Source: Rhizobium sp. L43 (GTDB taxonomy: Bacteria > Pseudomonadota > Alphaproteobacteria > Rhizobiales > Rhizobiaceae). From it: DNA of 64,000 nucleotides. Positions 33,140-41,568 of the stretch are shown piece by piece (within the stretch, counting starts at the first letter, position 1; each line of letters opens with the position of its first letter). A program made the translations under genes and the position numbers. The notes beneath the pieces were generated by a model. The model made no database searches and was not told where the DNA came from. It saw only the letters and a program-made list of their open reading frames with translations. The DNA lies in the NCBI RefSeq assembly GCF_002531725.1, contig NZ_NWSQ01000014.1, positions 124,001-188,000 of the forward strand, given 5' to 3'.

Positions 33140-34293
33140 CAGACGGATGCCCCGTCATAGGCGACCGGCACCACGACGTCTTCTCGGCCGGATTTGAGGG
33201 CTGCCGTCAGGACCGCATGATGCGCCTGCGCTTCATCAGGCGTCGCGCAGCCAAAACCGTTGGCGTTGCCGCCGGCAAGCTCATCGACGAAGGCCGCCCA
33301 CATTTGCTGTATGGCGTCGGCAAAACCGAATTCGAAGATCTTGCCTGTTATGGCTGGAAACAGCGACCCATAGCCGAGATCCTCGGTGCTCCAGGCCTGC
33401 GCACCGCCATTATAATCCATCCATTGCCACTGACGCGGCGACTTCGTGCTGAAGAATGCGCTTTTCTTCATGCCGAGAACCCTGATGTACCAGCTGTTGG
33501 ATTCGCCGGGCGCGATGCGCCAGGTTTTCAGCACCATCGGGAAATCCTGATCGCCGGTGCGCACGCGGCTGCTGATCGTGGCATTGTCCCAGGTGGTGCA
33601 GGGCAGCATGCCGCCCTTGCCGTCGGGACGTTCGGTGACCTTCTTGATCAGTTGCGCATGCAGCGTCGCCGGACGCCAGCCAAGACGCAGCGGCACGTGC
33701 AGCACATGCATGCCGAGATCGCCCATGCAGCCATAATCGCCGTTGATCTCGGCCATGCGCTTCCAGTTGATCGGCTTCTGCCGGTCGATATCCGAAGAAT
33801 GCAGGAAACCCGCCTCGACTTCGAGGATCTCCCCCATCTCGCCGCTTTTTGCGAGCGCAATGACCTTCTGTGCACCGGGGAAGAACGGCATTTCAGAGGA
33901 GCAGCGGACCAGGAGTTCGGGATGCTCGGCGAGAACCGCCATGATCTCTCGGTTCTGAGCCGCGTCCATGCCGAAGGGCTTTTCGCCGAGAAGATGTTTT
34001 CCGGCCTTCAGGATGTCGATGTAGAATTGCTGGTGCAGCACATGCGGGACGGCGCAATAGACCGCATCGACCTCGGGATTGGCCAGAAGCGCCTTATAGT
34101 CGGCAGTGAACTGCCGAACGCTCGGCACATTGTCCCTGAACCAGTCGAGCAGCGTCGCGTTGGTATCGCAGACGGCGACGATTTCCGGTCGCGCCTTCAC
34201 ATCGGCCAGATGCAGCCAGCGCGCCGCGGCACTGGCGAATTCGCGCCCCATCAGACCGCAGCCGATGACGCCGAAACGGAATATTTTCGTCAT
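33139..34293 (-). CDS. Gfo/Idh/MocA-family oxidoreductase
   Basis: A 384-residue NAD(P)-dependent dehydrogenase. The nucleotide site is FGVIGCGLMGREFASAAARW, the EKP motif is LLGEKPFGMDAAQNR, and the His of the HxxxD-type site is in CMGDLGMHVLHVPL. These enzymes oxidise a sugar, sugar acid or inositol carbon. GGGAGGAGATGTT precedes the ATG at 34293, so I reject the longer frame that begins at 34359. Length is usual for the family. Substrate unknown; operon partners are an aldolase upstream and an isomerase downstream. Confidence 0.88.
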   Translation of the reverse strand: MTKIFRFGVIGCGLMGREFASAAARWLHLADVKARPEIVAVCDTNATLLDWFRDNVPSVRQFTADYKALLANPEVDAVYCAVPHVLHQQFYIDILKAGKHLLGEKPFGMDAAQNREIMAVLAEHPELLVRCSSEMPFFPGAQKVIALAKSGEMGEILEVEAGFLHSSDIDRQKPINWKRMAEINGDYGCMGDLGMHVLHVPLRLGWRPATLHAQLIKKVTERPDGKGGMLPCTTWDNATISSRVRTGDQDFPMVLKTWRIAPGESNSWYIRVLGMKKSAFFSTKSPRQWQWMDYNGGAQAWSTEDLGYGSLFPAITGKIFEFGFADAIQQMWAAFVDELAGGNANGFGCATPDEAQAHHAVLTAALKSGREDVVVPVAYDGASV

Positions 34294-34315
34294 AACATCT
34301 CCTCCCAGACGCGCG

Positions 34316-35140
34316 TCAGCCAATATGCCGCGAGGCTTGCTCGACGGAAGCCTGGTCATGGACGATCGCCATCAGGGCTCGCGTCATGCCGCCGGGATTG
34401 TTGTGTTGAATGACGTTGCGGCCATAGACGATGCCACGGGCGCCCTGCTCCATCAACTGCTTGGTACGGACCAGGATTTCCTGATCCGAAACGCGGCCGC
34501 CGCCACGCACCAGCACCGGCAGGCCCTGGGCGATTTCGACCACGCGGTGATATTCCTCGACATTGTCGCAGGGGTCGGCCTTGATGATATCAGCGCCGAG
34601 TTCGGCCGCCTGGCGCATCAGCGGCAGGATCTTGTCGATCGCGCCGTCGACCATGTAGGCGCCCTTGGAATTGTCCTGCATGACCAGCGGCTCGACCATC
34701 AGCGGCATGCCGTAGATCTCGCATTCACGCTTCAGGCTGTTCACATTGCGCACGCAGGCGCGGTAGACCTCCGGCTGGTCCGGCAGCATCAAAAGATTGA
34801 CGACGACACAGGCGGCATCCAACGCGACGCCCTGTTCCACTGCCCTGTCGATCATTTCGGAAAACAGCTGGGACGGCAGGGGATTGCCGTAGATGTTGGC
34901 GATGTCGGTGCGCAGCACCAGCGCCGGGCGATGTTTGCCGGGGATCGCTTGCAGAATGGGTGCCGTCCCCGGCGGAAGCTGAATGGCGTCGGGTGCGGCC
35001 TCCGCGATCACCTCGATGGCCGTCTTCATGTTCTCGATGCCGGAAAGGAACGTCCGTTCATTGAACATGCCGTGATCGATGGCAACGTCAAAACAATTTC
35101 CAGACACGCCGAAAAGTCGGTTCAACCGCGCGGACTTCAT
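34316..35140 (-). CDS. DeoC/LacD/LsrF-type class I aldolase
   Basis: A 274-residue TIM-barrel class I aldolase. The barrel strands include VAIDHGMFNE, PLMVEPLVMQ, ADIIKADPCDN (likely Schiff-base Lys) and VLVRGGGRVSDQEIL with the phosphate-binding Gly. It should split a ketose phosphate into two small phosphates. First gene of the minus-strand operon; GGGAGGAG stands before the ATG at 35140. The two LacI-type operators lie 18-85 bases upstream, so this operon is under LacI control. Substrate could be a tagatose- or fructose-type 1- or 6-phosphate made by the PfkB kinase. Confidence 0.82.
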   Translation of the reverse strand: MKSARLNRLFGVSGNCFDVAIDHGMFNERTFLSGIENMKTAIEVIAEAAPDAIQLPPGTAPILQAIPGKHRPALVLRTDIANIYGNPLPSQLFSEMIDRAVEQGVALDAACVVVNLLMLPDQPEVYRACVRNVNSLKRECEIYGMPLMVEPLVMQDNSKGAYMVDGAIDKILPLMRQAAELGADIIKADPCDNVEEYHRVVEIAQGLPVLVRGGGRVSDQEILVRTKQLMEQGARGIVYGRNVIQHNNPGGMTRALMAIVHDQASVEQASRHIG

Positions 35141-35157
35141 CAAACTCCTCCCAGATA

Positions 35158-35171
35158 TGGCAACGTTTCCA
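35158..35171. promoter_or_regulatory. LacI-family operator, site 1
   Basis: TGGCAACGTTTCCA, a palindrome around a central CG (TGGnAACGTTnCCA pattern) typical of LacI-type sites. It is 18 bases upstream of the aldolase start codon, overlapping the expected promoter or leader. Confidence 0.75.
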
Positions 35172-35211
35172 CATTCGAATAAATGGAGCAGGACTGCGAG
35201 TCAAGAAAATG

Positions 35212-35225
35212 TGGTAACGTTTCCA
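35212..35225. promoter_or_regulatory. LacI-family operator, site 2
   Basis: TGGTAACGTTTCCA, 13 of 14 bases identical to site 1 and centred 54 bp further upstream, about five helical turns, which would allow looping by a tetramer. Same likely regulator, the LacI protein at 28389. Confidence 0.78.
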
Positions 35226-35276
35226 TACTGGGTTCCAGTGTGGACGGGACGCCGCTCGCAATTCGTCCCGCAAGGA

Positions 35277-36050
35277 CTACCAGCAGGTGAAGCCTGCATC
35301 GACGTTGACGATCGCCCCGGTCATCAGGCTGGCGGCGCCGGATGCGAGGAAAAGGACAGCACTTGCAACCTCCTCCGGCGTTCCCATCCTGCCCATCGGC
35401 GTGTCGGCAAGCCAGAGCGGAATCCGCTCGCGATTGGCTTCGACGGTCACCACCATCGGTGTCTCGATATAGGTGGGGGCGACGGCGTTTACCCTGATGC
35501 CGTGATGCGCCCACTCGGCGGCCAACGAGCGCGTGAGGTGATGGACCGCAGCCTTGGATACGTTATAGGCCGTCTGAGGCTGGGGCCGGTTGCAGATCGT
35601 CCCCGACATCGAGCCGAGGTTCACAATGGCGCCCCGTTTCAGCGAAATCATCGGACGACCGAAGGCGCGCGAGCACCAGAAGACGCCGTTGAGGTTGACG
35701 TCCATCATGCGCAGCCAATCGGCATCGGTGAGATCCTCCGCCGGAATGCCACTCTGGCCAATGCCGGCATTGTTGACGAGGATCGTCGCCGGCCGGCCTG
35801 CGTCGGCAAGCTCGGTTGCGATCGCCTCCATTCGGGCCGCGTCGGTGACGTCGCCGACCCGGACTTCGACGTCGTAGCCTCTGTCGCGCAGCGCAAGCGC
35901 TTGCTCGGCATCGGCCTCGCTGCGTTCGATGACGACGACAGCAGCGCCCGCCTCCGCCAGCGCCTCGGTGCAGCAGAGGCCGATCGCGCGCCCTCCGCCG
36001 GTGACCACCGCACGTTCGCCGTCGAGGCGAAACCTTTGTTGATAGCTCAT
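35277..36050 (-). CDS. Short-chain dehydrogenase/reductase (polyol type)
   Basis: A 257-residue SDR with nucleotide site TGGGRAIGLCCTEAL, NNAG motif VNNAGIGQSG, and the catalytic YNVSK with the upstream Ser in NLGSMSG. The C-terminus (TGAIVNVDAGFTCW) is common in polyol/ketose SDRs. GAGGAGGCATGAC precedes the ATG at 36050, and the stop comes 137 bases before the aldolase start. It is the last gene of the second minus-strand operon. Probable reaction: NAD-dependent polyol to ketose; a galactitol or sorbitol dehydrogenase role is possible. Confidence 0.87.
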   Translation of the reverse strand: MSYQQRFRLDGERAVVTGGGRAIGLCCTEALAEAGAAVVVIERSEADAEQALALRDRGYDVEVRVGDVTDAARMEAIATELADAGRPATILVNNAGIGQSGIPAEDLTDADWLRMMDVNLNGVFWCSRAFGRPMISLKRGAIVNLGSMSGTICNRPQPQTAYNVSKAAVHHLTRSLAAEWAHHGIRVNAVAPTYIETPMVVTVEANRERIPLWLADTPMGRMGTPEEVASAVLFLASGAASLMTGAIVNVDAGFTCW

Positions 36051-36061
36051 GTCATGCCTCC

Positions 36062-36787
36062 TCAAATGTCGAATGCGCTTGGAAGCACCACGATATCGCG
36101 GATGGTGACGTTGCGCGGCCGGGTCAGCATGAAGATGATCGCGTCGGCGACTTCCTTGGGCTCGATCAAGGCGCCGGCCTCCTTGGCCTTGCGAAGGTTT
36201 TCCTCCGGCCAATCCGCCAGCAAAGCGCTGATCACCGGCCCCGGAGAAACCGAGCCCACACGAATGCCGTTTTTCAGAAGCTGGCGCCGCATCGTCTGGA
36301 CGAAGCAGGTCATCGCCCACTTCGATGACGAATAGACCGGTTCCCATGGAATCGCCGAATGTCCGGCGACGGAACTGGTGACGACAATGTCGCCGGTGCC
36401 ACGCTCGATCATGTGGGGAATGACGTTTCGAACGTTCTTAATGACGACGTTGACGTTGAGATTGAGCATCCGATCGATGGTATCGAGGTCGGTTTCCATC
36501 AGGTCGCCGCCGATATAGGTGCCGGCATTGGCATGCAGAATGTCGAGTTTGCCGGTCTTCGACAGGATGCCCTCGAGCAGCCCAGCGCATTCGTTGGGAT
36601 TCAGCAAGTTGATCACCAGCGGAATAGCGCGCTCGCCAAGCCGGGCGCAAACCGTCTCGAGGGCCTTCTGATCGCGGTCCACCAGCACGACCGTCGCGCC
36701 TGCAGCGAGCATCGCCTCCGTCGAAGCGAGGCCAATGCCCGACGCAGCACCCGTGACCGCTGCGATCTTCCCATTCAATTCCGTCAT
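36062..36787 (-). CDS. rbtD: Ribitol 2-dehydrogenase-like SDR
   Basis: A 241-residue SDR. It closely resembles Klebsiella ribitol 2-dehydrogenase (from memory): TGAASGIGLASTEAMLAAGA, FHANAG-type ILHANAGTYIGGD instead of the usual NNAG, WEPVYSSSK at the catalytic Tyr-Lys, GSVSPGPVISALLADWP and VTIRDIVVLP near the end. It should oxidise ribitol or a related pentitol to the ketose with NAD. Eleven bases separate it from the following SDR and 12 from the GatZ-like gene, so it is in the same transcript. The pentitol activity extends the island beyond hexitols. The symbol is by similarity only. Confidence 0.78.
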   Translation of the reverse strand: MTELNGKIAAVTGAASGIGLASTEAMLAAGATVVLVDRDQKALETVCARLGERAIPLVINLLNPNECAGLLEGILSKTGKLDILHANAGTYIGGDLMETDLDTIDRMLNLNVNVVIKNVRNVIPHMIERGTGDIVVTSSVAGHSAIPWEPVYSSSKWAMTCFVQTMRRQLLKNGIRVGSVSPGPVISALLADWPEENLRKAKEAGALIEPKEVADAIIFMLTRPRNVTIRDIVVLPSAFDI

Positions 36788-36799
36788 CGATTTCTCCTC

Positions 36800-38095
36800 C
36801 TATCTTGATGCTGATTGCTCATTCTTCCCGACGCCGCAGGCGGCGTGATAGTCCGAAAGACTCTTCGTCACTCTCCAGACCAGAACCTGTTCCGGATCGA
36901 GGGGCGCATCTGCGAAACCCTGCGCAGCCGGCATGTGCTGCCAAAGCAATGGCAGCGGCACGGATTGCCCTCGAAGGGCCTCGCATAGGCGCCGGACGGC
37001 GCCTTGCGCTTCAGCCGATGCCCAGTAGTAGCGGATGCGGTCGGAGAGCGAATAGTGACGCAACCACCGCTTCTCGCCGTTCGTTCCGTGGTAGTGGCGG
37101 CTCCAATTGCCCGGTTGATCGAGCATCAGCGCCTCCATCGCCGTATAGAGCGGCCGCTGGCCATAATCGGGCAAGAGGTCGGACGCGATTGCATCCAGCC
37201 CGTAGAGCGCCTCGCGCAGGACGAAGGTCAGCTCGGGACCGACCTTCAGGATGGGAAACCCGTCCTCGACCAGCGCGGTCAACGGGCCGGTGCCCTGATA
37301 ATCCGTCGAGTGCGCCTCGAACACGAATTGCGGCTCGTCTGTCAGCACCGATTGCAGCGCATCGATCTTGCTGCTGTCATAGAGGATGACATTGTGATTG
37401 CCGAACTCGACGCCCGGCTGAACGACCAGACCGATGGCGCGGCCGAACGCCTCCGCCAGTCCTGCCTCGGTAAAGACCCGGCGGTGGACGTCGATCGTCT
37501 TCAGCGCCGCCGCGGCGGCCGTCGGTTCGATCGTCGTCAGCGCATGGTCGGCCCCACCCGGCGGCGGCACCTCGGTGCCGATGACATAAACCGGCATCGC
37601 GCCGCCCGCCTTCTTCGCCGAGACCTCGGCGACAGCAGCCAGCCGGGCGGCGCGATGCGCCGTGGTTTCGTCGTCGAGCCCCACCGGCTCACCCTTGCAG
37701 CCCATCGAGGCATCGAGGTGAATCTTGCGGAATCCGGCGTCGACATAGGCGGCCACCATCTTCTCGGCCTCGGCCATGGCCTCTTCCACCGGGCGGTCGC
37801 GCCAGGGATTGGGGCCGAGATGGTCACCGCCGAGAACGATGAGTTTTTCGGGGCACCCTTCCTCCGCCGCGATCTTCATCACGAGGGACGCGAAGTTGCT
37901 TGGCGTCATTCCGGTGTAGCCGCCGAGGTGATTAACCTGGTTGCAGGTCGCTTCGATCAGGACGGTGCTTTGCTGTTGCCCCCCGTGCCGGAGTGCTGCG
38001 CGAAGCACGATCGGATGGGCGGAGCATACGGAGGTCACGCCTTTCGGGCGGCCTTCGATCCTCAGCCTGGCCAATTCGTCGAGATGCACCTGCAT
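36800..38095 (-). CDS. GatZ/KbaZ-like PF08013 protein, probable D-tagatose-6-phosphate 4-epimerase
   Basis: A 431-residue PF08013 protein. Characteristic motifs: TSVCSAHPIVLRAALR, VLIEATCNQVNHLGGYTGMTP, LGGDHLGPNPW, FRKIHLDASMGC, QPGVEFGNHNVILYD. PF08013 members were once called non-catalytic aldolase subunits, but in Agrobacterium a member converts D-tagatose-6-phosphate to D-fructose-6-phosphate. No class II aldolase partner (GatY/KbaY) is present here, and a tagatose-kinase-like gene lies directly upstream, sharing one base (TGATG). Both points favour the epimerase role. The start is the ATG at 38095; a GTG lies 3 bases earlier. Confidence 0.85.
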   Translation of the reverse strand: MQVHLDELARLRIEGRPKGVTSVCSAHPIVLRAALRHGGQQQSTVLIEATCNQVNHLGGYTGMTPSNFASLVMKIAAEEGCPEKLIVLGGDHLGPNPWRDRPVEEAMAEAEKMVAAYVDAGFRKIHLDASMGCKGEPVGLDDETTAHRAARLAAVAEVSAKKAGGAMPVYVIGTEVPPPGGADHALTTIEPTAAAAALKTIDVHRRVFTEAGLAEAFGRAIGLVVQPGVEFGNHNVILYDSSKIDALQSVLTDEPQFVFEAHSTDYQGTGPLTALVEDGFPILKVGPELTFVLREALYGLDAIASDLLPDYGQRPLYTAMEALMLDQPGNWSRHYHGTNGEKRWLRHYSLSDRIRYYWASAEAQGAVRRLCEALRGQSVPLPLLWQHMPAAQGFADAPLDPEQVLVWRVTKSLSDYHAACGVGKNEQSASR

Positions 38096-39072
38096 CACGG
38101 CCGCCTTTCCGTTGAAGCGATAAACGCGTCGAGTTGCTGGCGAGTGCCGGCACCTTCCATCGGACCGAGCACCGTCACGTTGCGGGCGCCGGCCGCGGAG
38201 GCATAGGTCAGCGCTTGCTGCTGAGCCATTCCGAGCCGCCGGCAGGTGAGATAGGCGCCGCCGAAGCAGTCGCCGGCCCCGGTCGGATCGACCTCCTGAA
38301 CGAGAAATGCCGGAGCGTCGATGCGGTCTCCGCCCCTGCCGAAATAGGTCGCGCCATCAGCTCCGCGTTTCAGCACGACCTCCTTGACACCGATCTCGAA
38401 CAGGCGGCGGATCGCTTCCGCCTCGCCTTCGACACCTGCCGCACGCTCGAGCTCCTCTCCGGACGGCAGAAGGAGATCGGCCATGGCGACAAGCTTGGAA
38501 AACCGGCGCTCGGTGTCCTCGTCCAGCTTCAATTCCTTGCGAATGTTCGGATCCACCGAGAGCGTTCCGCCGCGCGCCTTGACGATATCGACCGCCTTGC
38601 CGATCACCTCCCGTGCACTGGGGACCGACAGAGCCGAGCCCATCACGTGAAGATGCCCGCTCCGATCGATGAGATCGCCGACCGTTTGCGACCAGCCGAA
38701 ACGAGCGGCTGCCGATGTGGCGATGTTGTAGACAAAATCTCTGGAGCCATCCTTGCGATAGCGGACAAAGGCGCTTCCCGTGGGATAATCCGGATCGATC
38801 GAGATCGCCGAAACGTCGACGCCGTCGCGTTTGAGACGATCGGTATTAACGCGGCCGAAATCGTCATCGCCGACGGCGCCGACCATGGCCGCTTTGCCGC
38901 CCAGGCGGCCGCATTGCGAAATGAAGATCGCCGGCGCTCCGCTTGCGAACGGGCCAACCAGCGGCTGGGCTTCGAGAAACCCGTCTCCAACCGTCGTAGC
39001 GACGATCTCCACGAGGATCTCGCCGACGCAAACCGTGGGACCAAGCGCGTCCGGGGCCAATACTGAAGCCAT
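38095..39072 (-). CDS. PfkB-family kinase, tagatose-kinase-like
   Basis: A 325-residue ribokinase-family kinase starting MASVLAPDALGPTVCVGE. Sugar-side motif GRLGGKAAMVGAVGDDDFGR and catalytic loop DPTGAGDCFGGAYL are intact. In Agrobacterium altritol/galactitol catabolism a PF00294 kinase phosphorylates D-tagatose; the coupled PF08013 gene downstream makes that substrate the best guess, though KdgK- or fructose-type activity is possible. The ATG at 39072 follows GCAGGATTGAA. The ROK regulator ends 30 bp upstream. Confidence 0.83.
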   Translation of the reverse strand: MASVLAPDALGPTVCVGEILVEIVATTVGDGFLEAQPLVGPFASGAPAIFISQCGRLGGKAAMVGAVGDDDFGRVNTDRLKRDGVDVSAISIDPDYPTGSAFVRYRKDGSRDFVYNIATSAAARFGWSQTVGDLIDRSGHLHVMGSALSVPSAREVIGKAVDIVKARGGTLSVDPNIRKELKLDEDTERRFSKLVAMADLLLPSGEELERAAGVEGEAEAIRRLFEIGVKEVVLKRGADGATYFGRGGDRIDAPAFLVQEVDPTGAGDCFGGAYLTCRRLGMAQQQALTYASAAGARNVTVLGPMEGAGTRQQLDAFIASTERRP

Positions 39073-39101
39073 TTCAATCCTGCTTTCGATCGTTCTTGTC
39101 G

Positions 39102-40328
39102 TCAACTCGTCGCCGATTGGACCGGCGCACCATCCTCACTGCCGAACTCCTCGTTCTCCAGTGACAGAAAGCGCTGGTGCAGCATGCATGCCGCCCCGAA
39201 GGCGGAACCGAACTCCGCATCACCGTCGACGACGATCTCGGGCGTGGGGAAAGGGATGTTCTGGCCCTCCGACATGTGGACCGCCACGCGGGCGGCGACC
39301 ATCGGATAGAGGGATGCCACGGAGCCGCCGAGCACGATCCTGTCCGGGTCGAGCAGGCGACAGGCTTGCAGCAAGGCGTAGGCGAGATGGCGCGACCAGC
39401 TTTCGGCGATATTGACCGCGGCCGGGACACGGTCGCGAACGTCGCCGAGGAATTCCTGCAGATCCGCCTCCTCGCGGCCGACAGCCTCGCGATATTGCCT
39501 GATGAGCACCTCGCGGCCGATCAGCTGTTCGAACTTCTGGCCGCCGCTTCCCGGCACCAGGGTGTGGCCTATTTCTCCCGCCAGGCCGTGGCCGCCCCGA
39601 AACAGCTTGCCGTCGATCATGATGCCGCCGCCGACGCCGGTTTCCATGAGCAGGAACAGGGTCACGCCCGCGGCGCCGTGACGATAGCTGTCCCCGATCG
39701 CAAAGGCGTTGGCGTCGTTTTCGACCGCGATCGGGACGGTATCCGGGACGGCGGCCAGGAAGGCAGCGCGGCCAATCTCCTTCAGCGGCACGTCCCGCCA
39801 GCCGATGATCGGTGCCAGGGTGACAAATCCATCCGGCCGGATATGGGCCGGCGTCGATATGCCGAGACCCTTGCAGCTTGCGATCATGCTCTTTTCCATC
39901 GCGCCGACAATGAGCTCGACACCCTGCACCACTGCCGCCTCCACCGTCGAAGACGGTGTATCGAACGCCATTTTCCGGCATGCCCGGACTTCGGCGGAGA
40001 GATCGATAACCGCAGCCGATATATGCTCGACGCCGATCTCTATCCCGACGAAGAATGCGGCATCTGGCACCAGTTCGAGCATGATGCCCGGACGCCCGGC
40101 ACGGGAATGCTCCAGGCGCTGCTTGCCGCTCTCATCCGACTCCTGAACGAACCCGCCTTCCGTCAGCTCGGCGACGATCTCTCCCGAGGATGAGCGATTC
40201 ATGCCGAGCTTGCGGGCCAGATCCGCCCGGCTGAGGCTTCTGTGGGCGTAGATCGTCTGCAAGGCGGCGACGATATTGTTTTGCCGGATCCTGCGCGGCG
40301 AACTCCCGATGGAGACGGTGTCGTTCAT
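39102..40328 (-). CDS. ROK-family transcriptional regulator (NagC/XylR-like)
   Basis: A 408-residue regulator. N-terminal winged HTH (LSRADLARKLGMNRSSSGEIVAEL, about 32-55), then a ROK sugar-kinase-like domain (GIEIGVEHISAAVIDL, VENDANAFAIGDS, ETGVGGGIMIDGKLFRGGHGLAGEIGH). The usual ROK zinc motif CxCGxxGC after GHxxV is absent: here it reads LVPGSGGQKFEQLIG, so zinc may not be bound. Likely controls the polyol operons and the divergent transporter, with the sugar or polyol as ligand. It has no operator of its own that I can name. ATG at 40328. Confidence 0.87.
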   Translation of the reverse strand: MNDTVSIGSSPRRIRQNNIVAALQTIYAHRSLSRADLARKLGMNRSSSGEIVAELTEGGFVQESDESGKQRLEHSRAGRPGIMLELVPDAAFFVGIEIGVEHISAAVIDLSAEVRACRKMAFDTPSSTVEAAVVQGVELIVGAMEKSMIASCKGLGISTPAHIRPDGFVTLAPIIGWRDVPLKEIGRAAFLAAVPDTVPIAVENDANAFAIGDSYRHGAAGVTLFLLMETGVGGGIMIDGKLFRGGHGLAGEIGHTLVPGSGGQKFEQLIGREVLIRQYREAVGREEADLQEFLGDVRDRVPAAVNIAESWSRHLAYALLQACRLLDPDRIVLGGSVASLYPMVAARVAVHMSEGQNIPFPTPEIVVDGDAEFGSAFGAACMLHQRFLSLENEEFGSEDGAPVQSATS

Positions 40329-40387
40329 TTCAATTCCCTTCAGTCGCCCAACCCTTACACGACTGGAACAGGCTTTCAGAAGGATAA

Positions 40388-41272
40388 TTAAGGCCGCGCG
40401 TTTGTGGCGCGGCGGCGCTTGGCTTCGTCATATTTCAGCTCGATGTAGCGCTTCGCATGGGCTGCAAGCGGATCATTCTCCTCCCAGGTGTCACGCCAGA
40501 TCGCGCAGGCGAGCGACAGGCCTTCGTCGACCACCGTCGTCGAGAAACTTTCGAACACGATGTCGCTGTTGTAGTCGATGTCGAGCAGCGCGTCGAAGAT
40601 CAGATCGAAGTTGATGACGCCGTCGCCAAGATAACCGCGATTGCTTTCGCCGATGTGGAAGTAGCCGATCTTGTCGCCGGCGAGACGGATCGCGGCGGCC
40701 GGATTGGCTTCCTCGATGTTCATGTGGAACGTGTCGAGGTGCAGACGGACATGCTCCGATCCCGTCTCGGCGATGAACTTCAGCCCCTGCGCCGTCGTAT
40801 TCAGCAGGTTCGTCTCGAACCGGTTGACGACCTCCAGGACGAGGTCGACGTTCGCCTGCCTGGCGACTTCGCCGGTCGCGGCGATCGCGGCCACACTGTT
40901 GTCCCAGCCCTTCTTCGTCGGCTGGCGATTGTACTTGGTGTGGGCGGAATAGAGAATCCCGCCGAGCTTGTTGCCGCCGATATCGCGGACCGCGCGAACG
41001 GCGTCGGCCAGGGTCTGCCTGCCGGCGGACACCACAGACATGTCCTCGCTCGATACGTCCTTGTCGAGCGGCAGACCCATCGTCACGCCGATCTCGACGT
41101 CAAGGGACTGGGCAAGCTTTGCCAGTCGATCGAGGTTAAATTTCTCCGGGCGCAGATAGGCAAATTCGATGGTGCGATATCCGTGTTCGGCCGTCTTGTT
41201 CAGAGCCATCTCCAGCCCTTCCTGCGTTTGGCCGCCTGTCCATACAAATGAATGGATACCCAATCGCCGCAT
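40388..41272 (-). CDS. Sugar phosphate isomerase/epimerase, D-tagatose 3-epimerase-like
   Basis: A 294-residue TIM-barrel protein of the AP-endonuclease-2/ketose-3-epimerase family. Metal-binding Glu and Asp are expected in VLEVVNRFETNLL (Glu) and RLHLDTFHMNIEE (Asp, His), with a later His in YFHIGESNRGY and Glu in IVFESFST. This set is that of D-psicose/D-tagatose 3-epimerases, which interconvert ketoses such as sorbose and tagatose. It is the first gene of the minus-strand operon and divergent from the ABC transporter. GAGGAAAGACCT precedes the ATG at 41272. In this island it would feed ketoses made by the dehydrogenases into tagatose. Confidence 0.83.
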   Translation of the reverse strand: MRRLGIHSFVWTGGQTQEGLEMALNKTAEHGYRTIEFAYLRPEKFNLDRLAKLAQSLDVEIGVTMGLPLDKDVSSEDMSVVSAGRQTLADAVRAVRDIGGNKLGGILYSAHTKYNRQPTKKGWDNSVAAIAATGEVARQANVDLVLEVVNRFETNLLNTTAQGLKFIAETGSEHVRLHLDTFHMNIEEANPAAAIRLAGDKIGYFHIGESNRGYLGDGVINFDLIFDALLDIDYNSDIVFESFSTTVVDEGLSLACAIWRDTWEENDPLAAHAKRYIELKYDEAKRRRATNARP

Positions 41273-41568
41273 AGGTCTTTCCTCCGCGATCTGCCTTTGA
41301 TTTCGGACAGTGCTATGCCTTTTAGTTTGGCAAGGCAACAAATAATTTTTGGCTCATACTTTTTGCTGCCATGCGAAATATCTTTGCAATGCAGCATTTT
41401 ATGCCACCCGCACCAAATCAATCTCTGCAAAGAGAAATTAGTTTCCGCACAAATCAAAGACATAGCTCCTATATTTGCATGTTTAGACAACAAATATTGC
41501 GCTGGCAGACTTTTTGGCCTACACAAGCACCGGCGAAACGATCTCGCTGCACTCTGGGAGGATTGGAA
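41273..41568. promoter_or_regulatory. AT-rich divergent control region of the polyol transporter
   Basis: About 296 bp between two divergent operons, clearly more AT-rich than the genes on either side. ATATTTG (41471-41477) and CAAATAT (41491-41497) form an inverted repeat with a 13-base spacer. The 9-base word CAACAAATA occurs at 41336-41344 and 41488-41496. Good candidates for ROK binding sites and divergent promoters; no reading frame with a ribosome site is present before 41569. Confidence 0.55.

Noticed and set aside
33217..34413. 398-codon plus-strand frame
   Set aside because: Antisense to the Gfo/Idh gene, which has clear NAD and EKP motifs.
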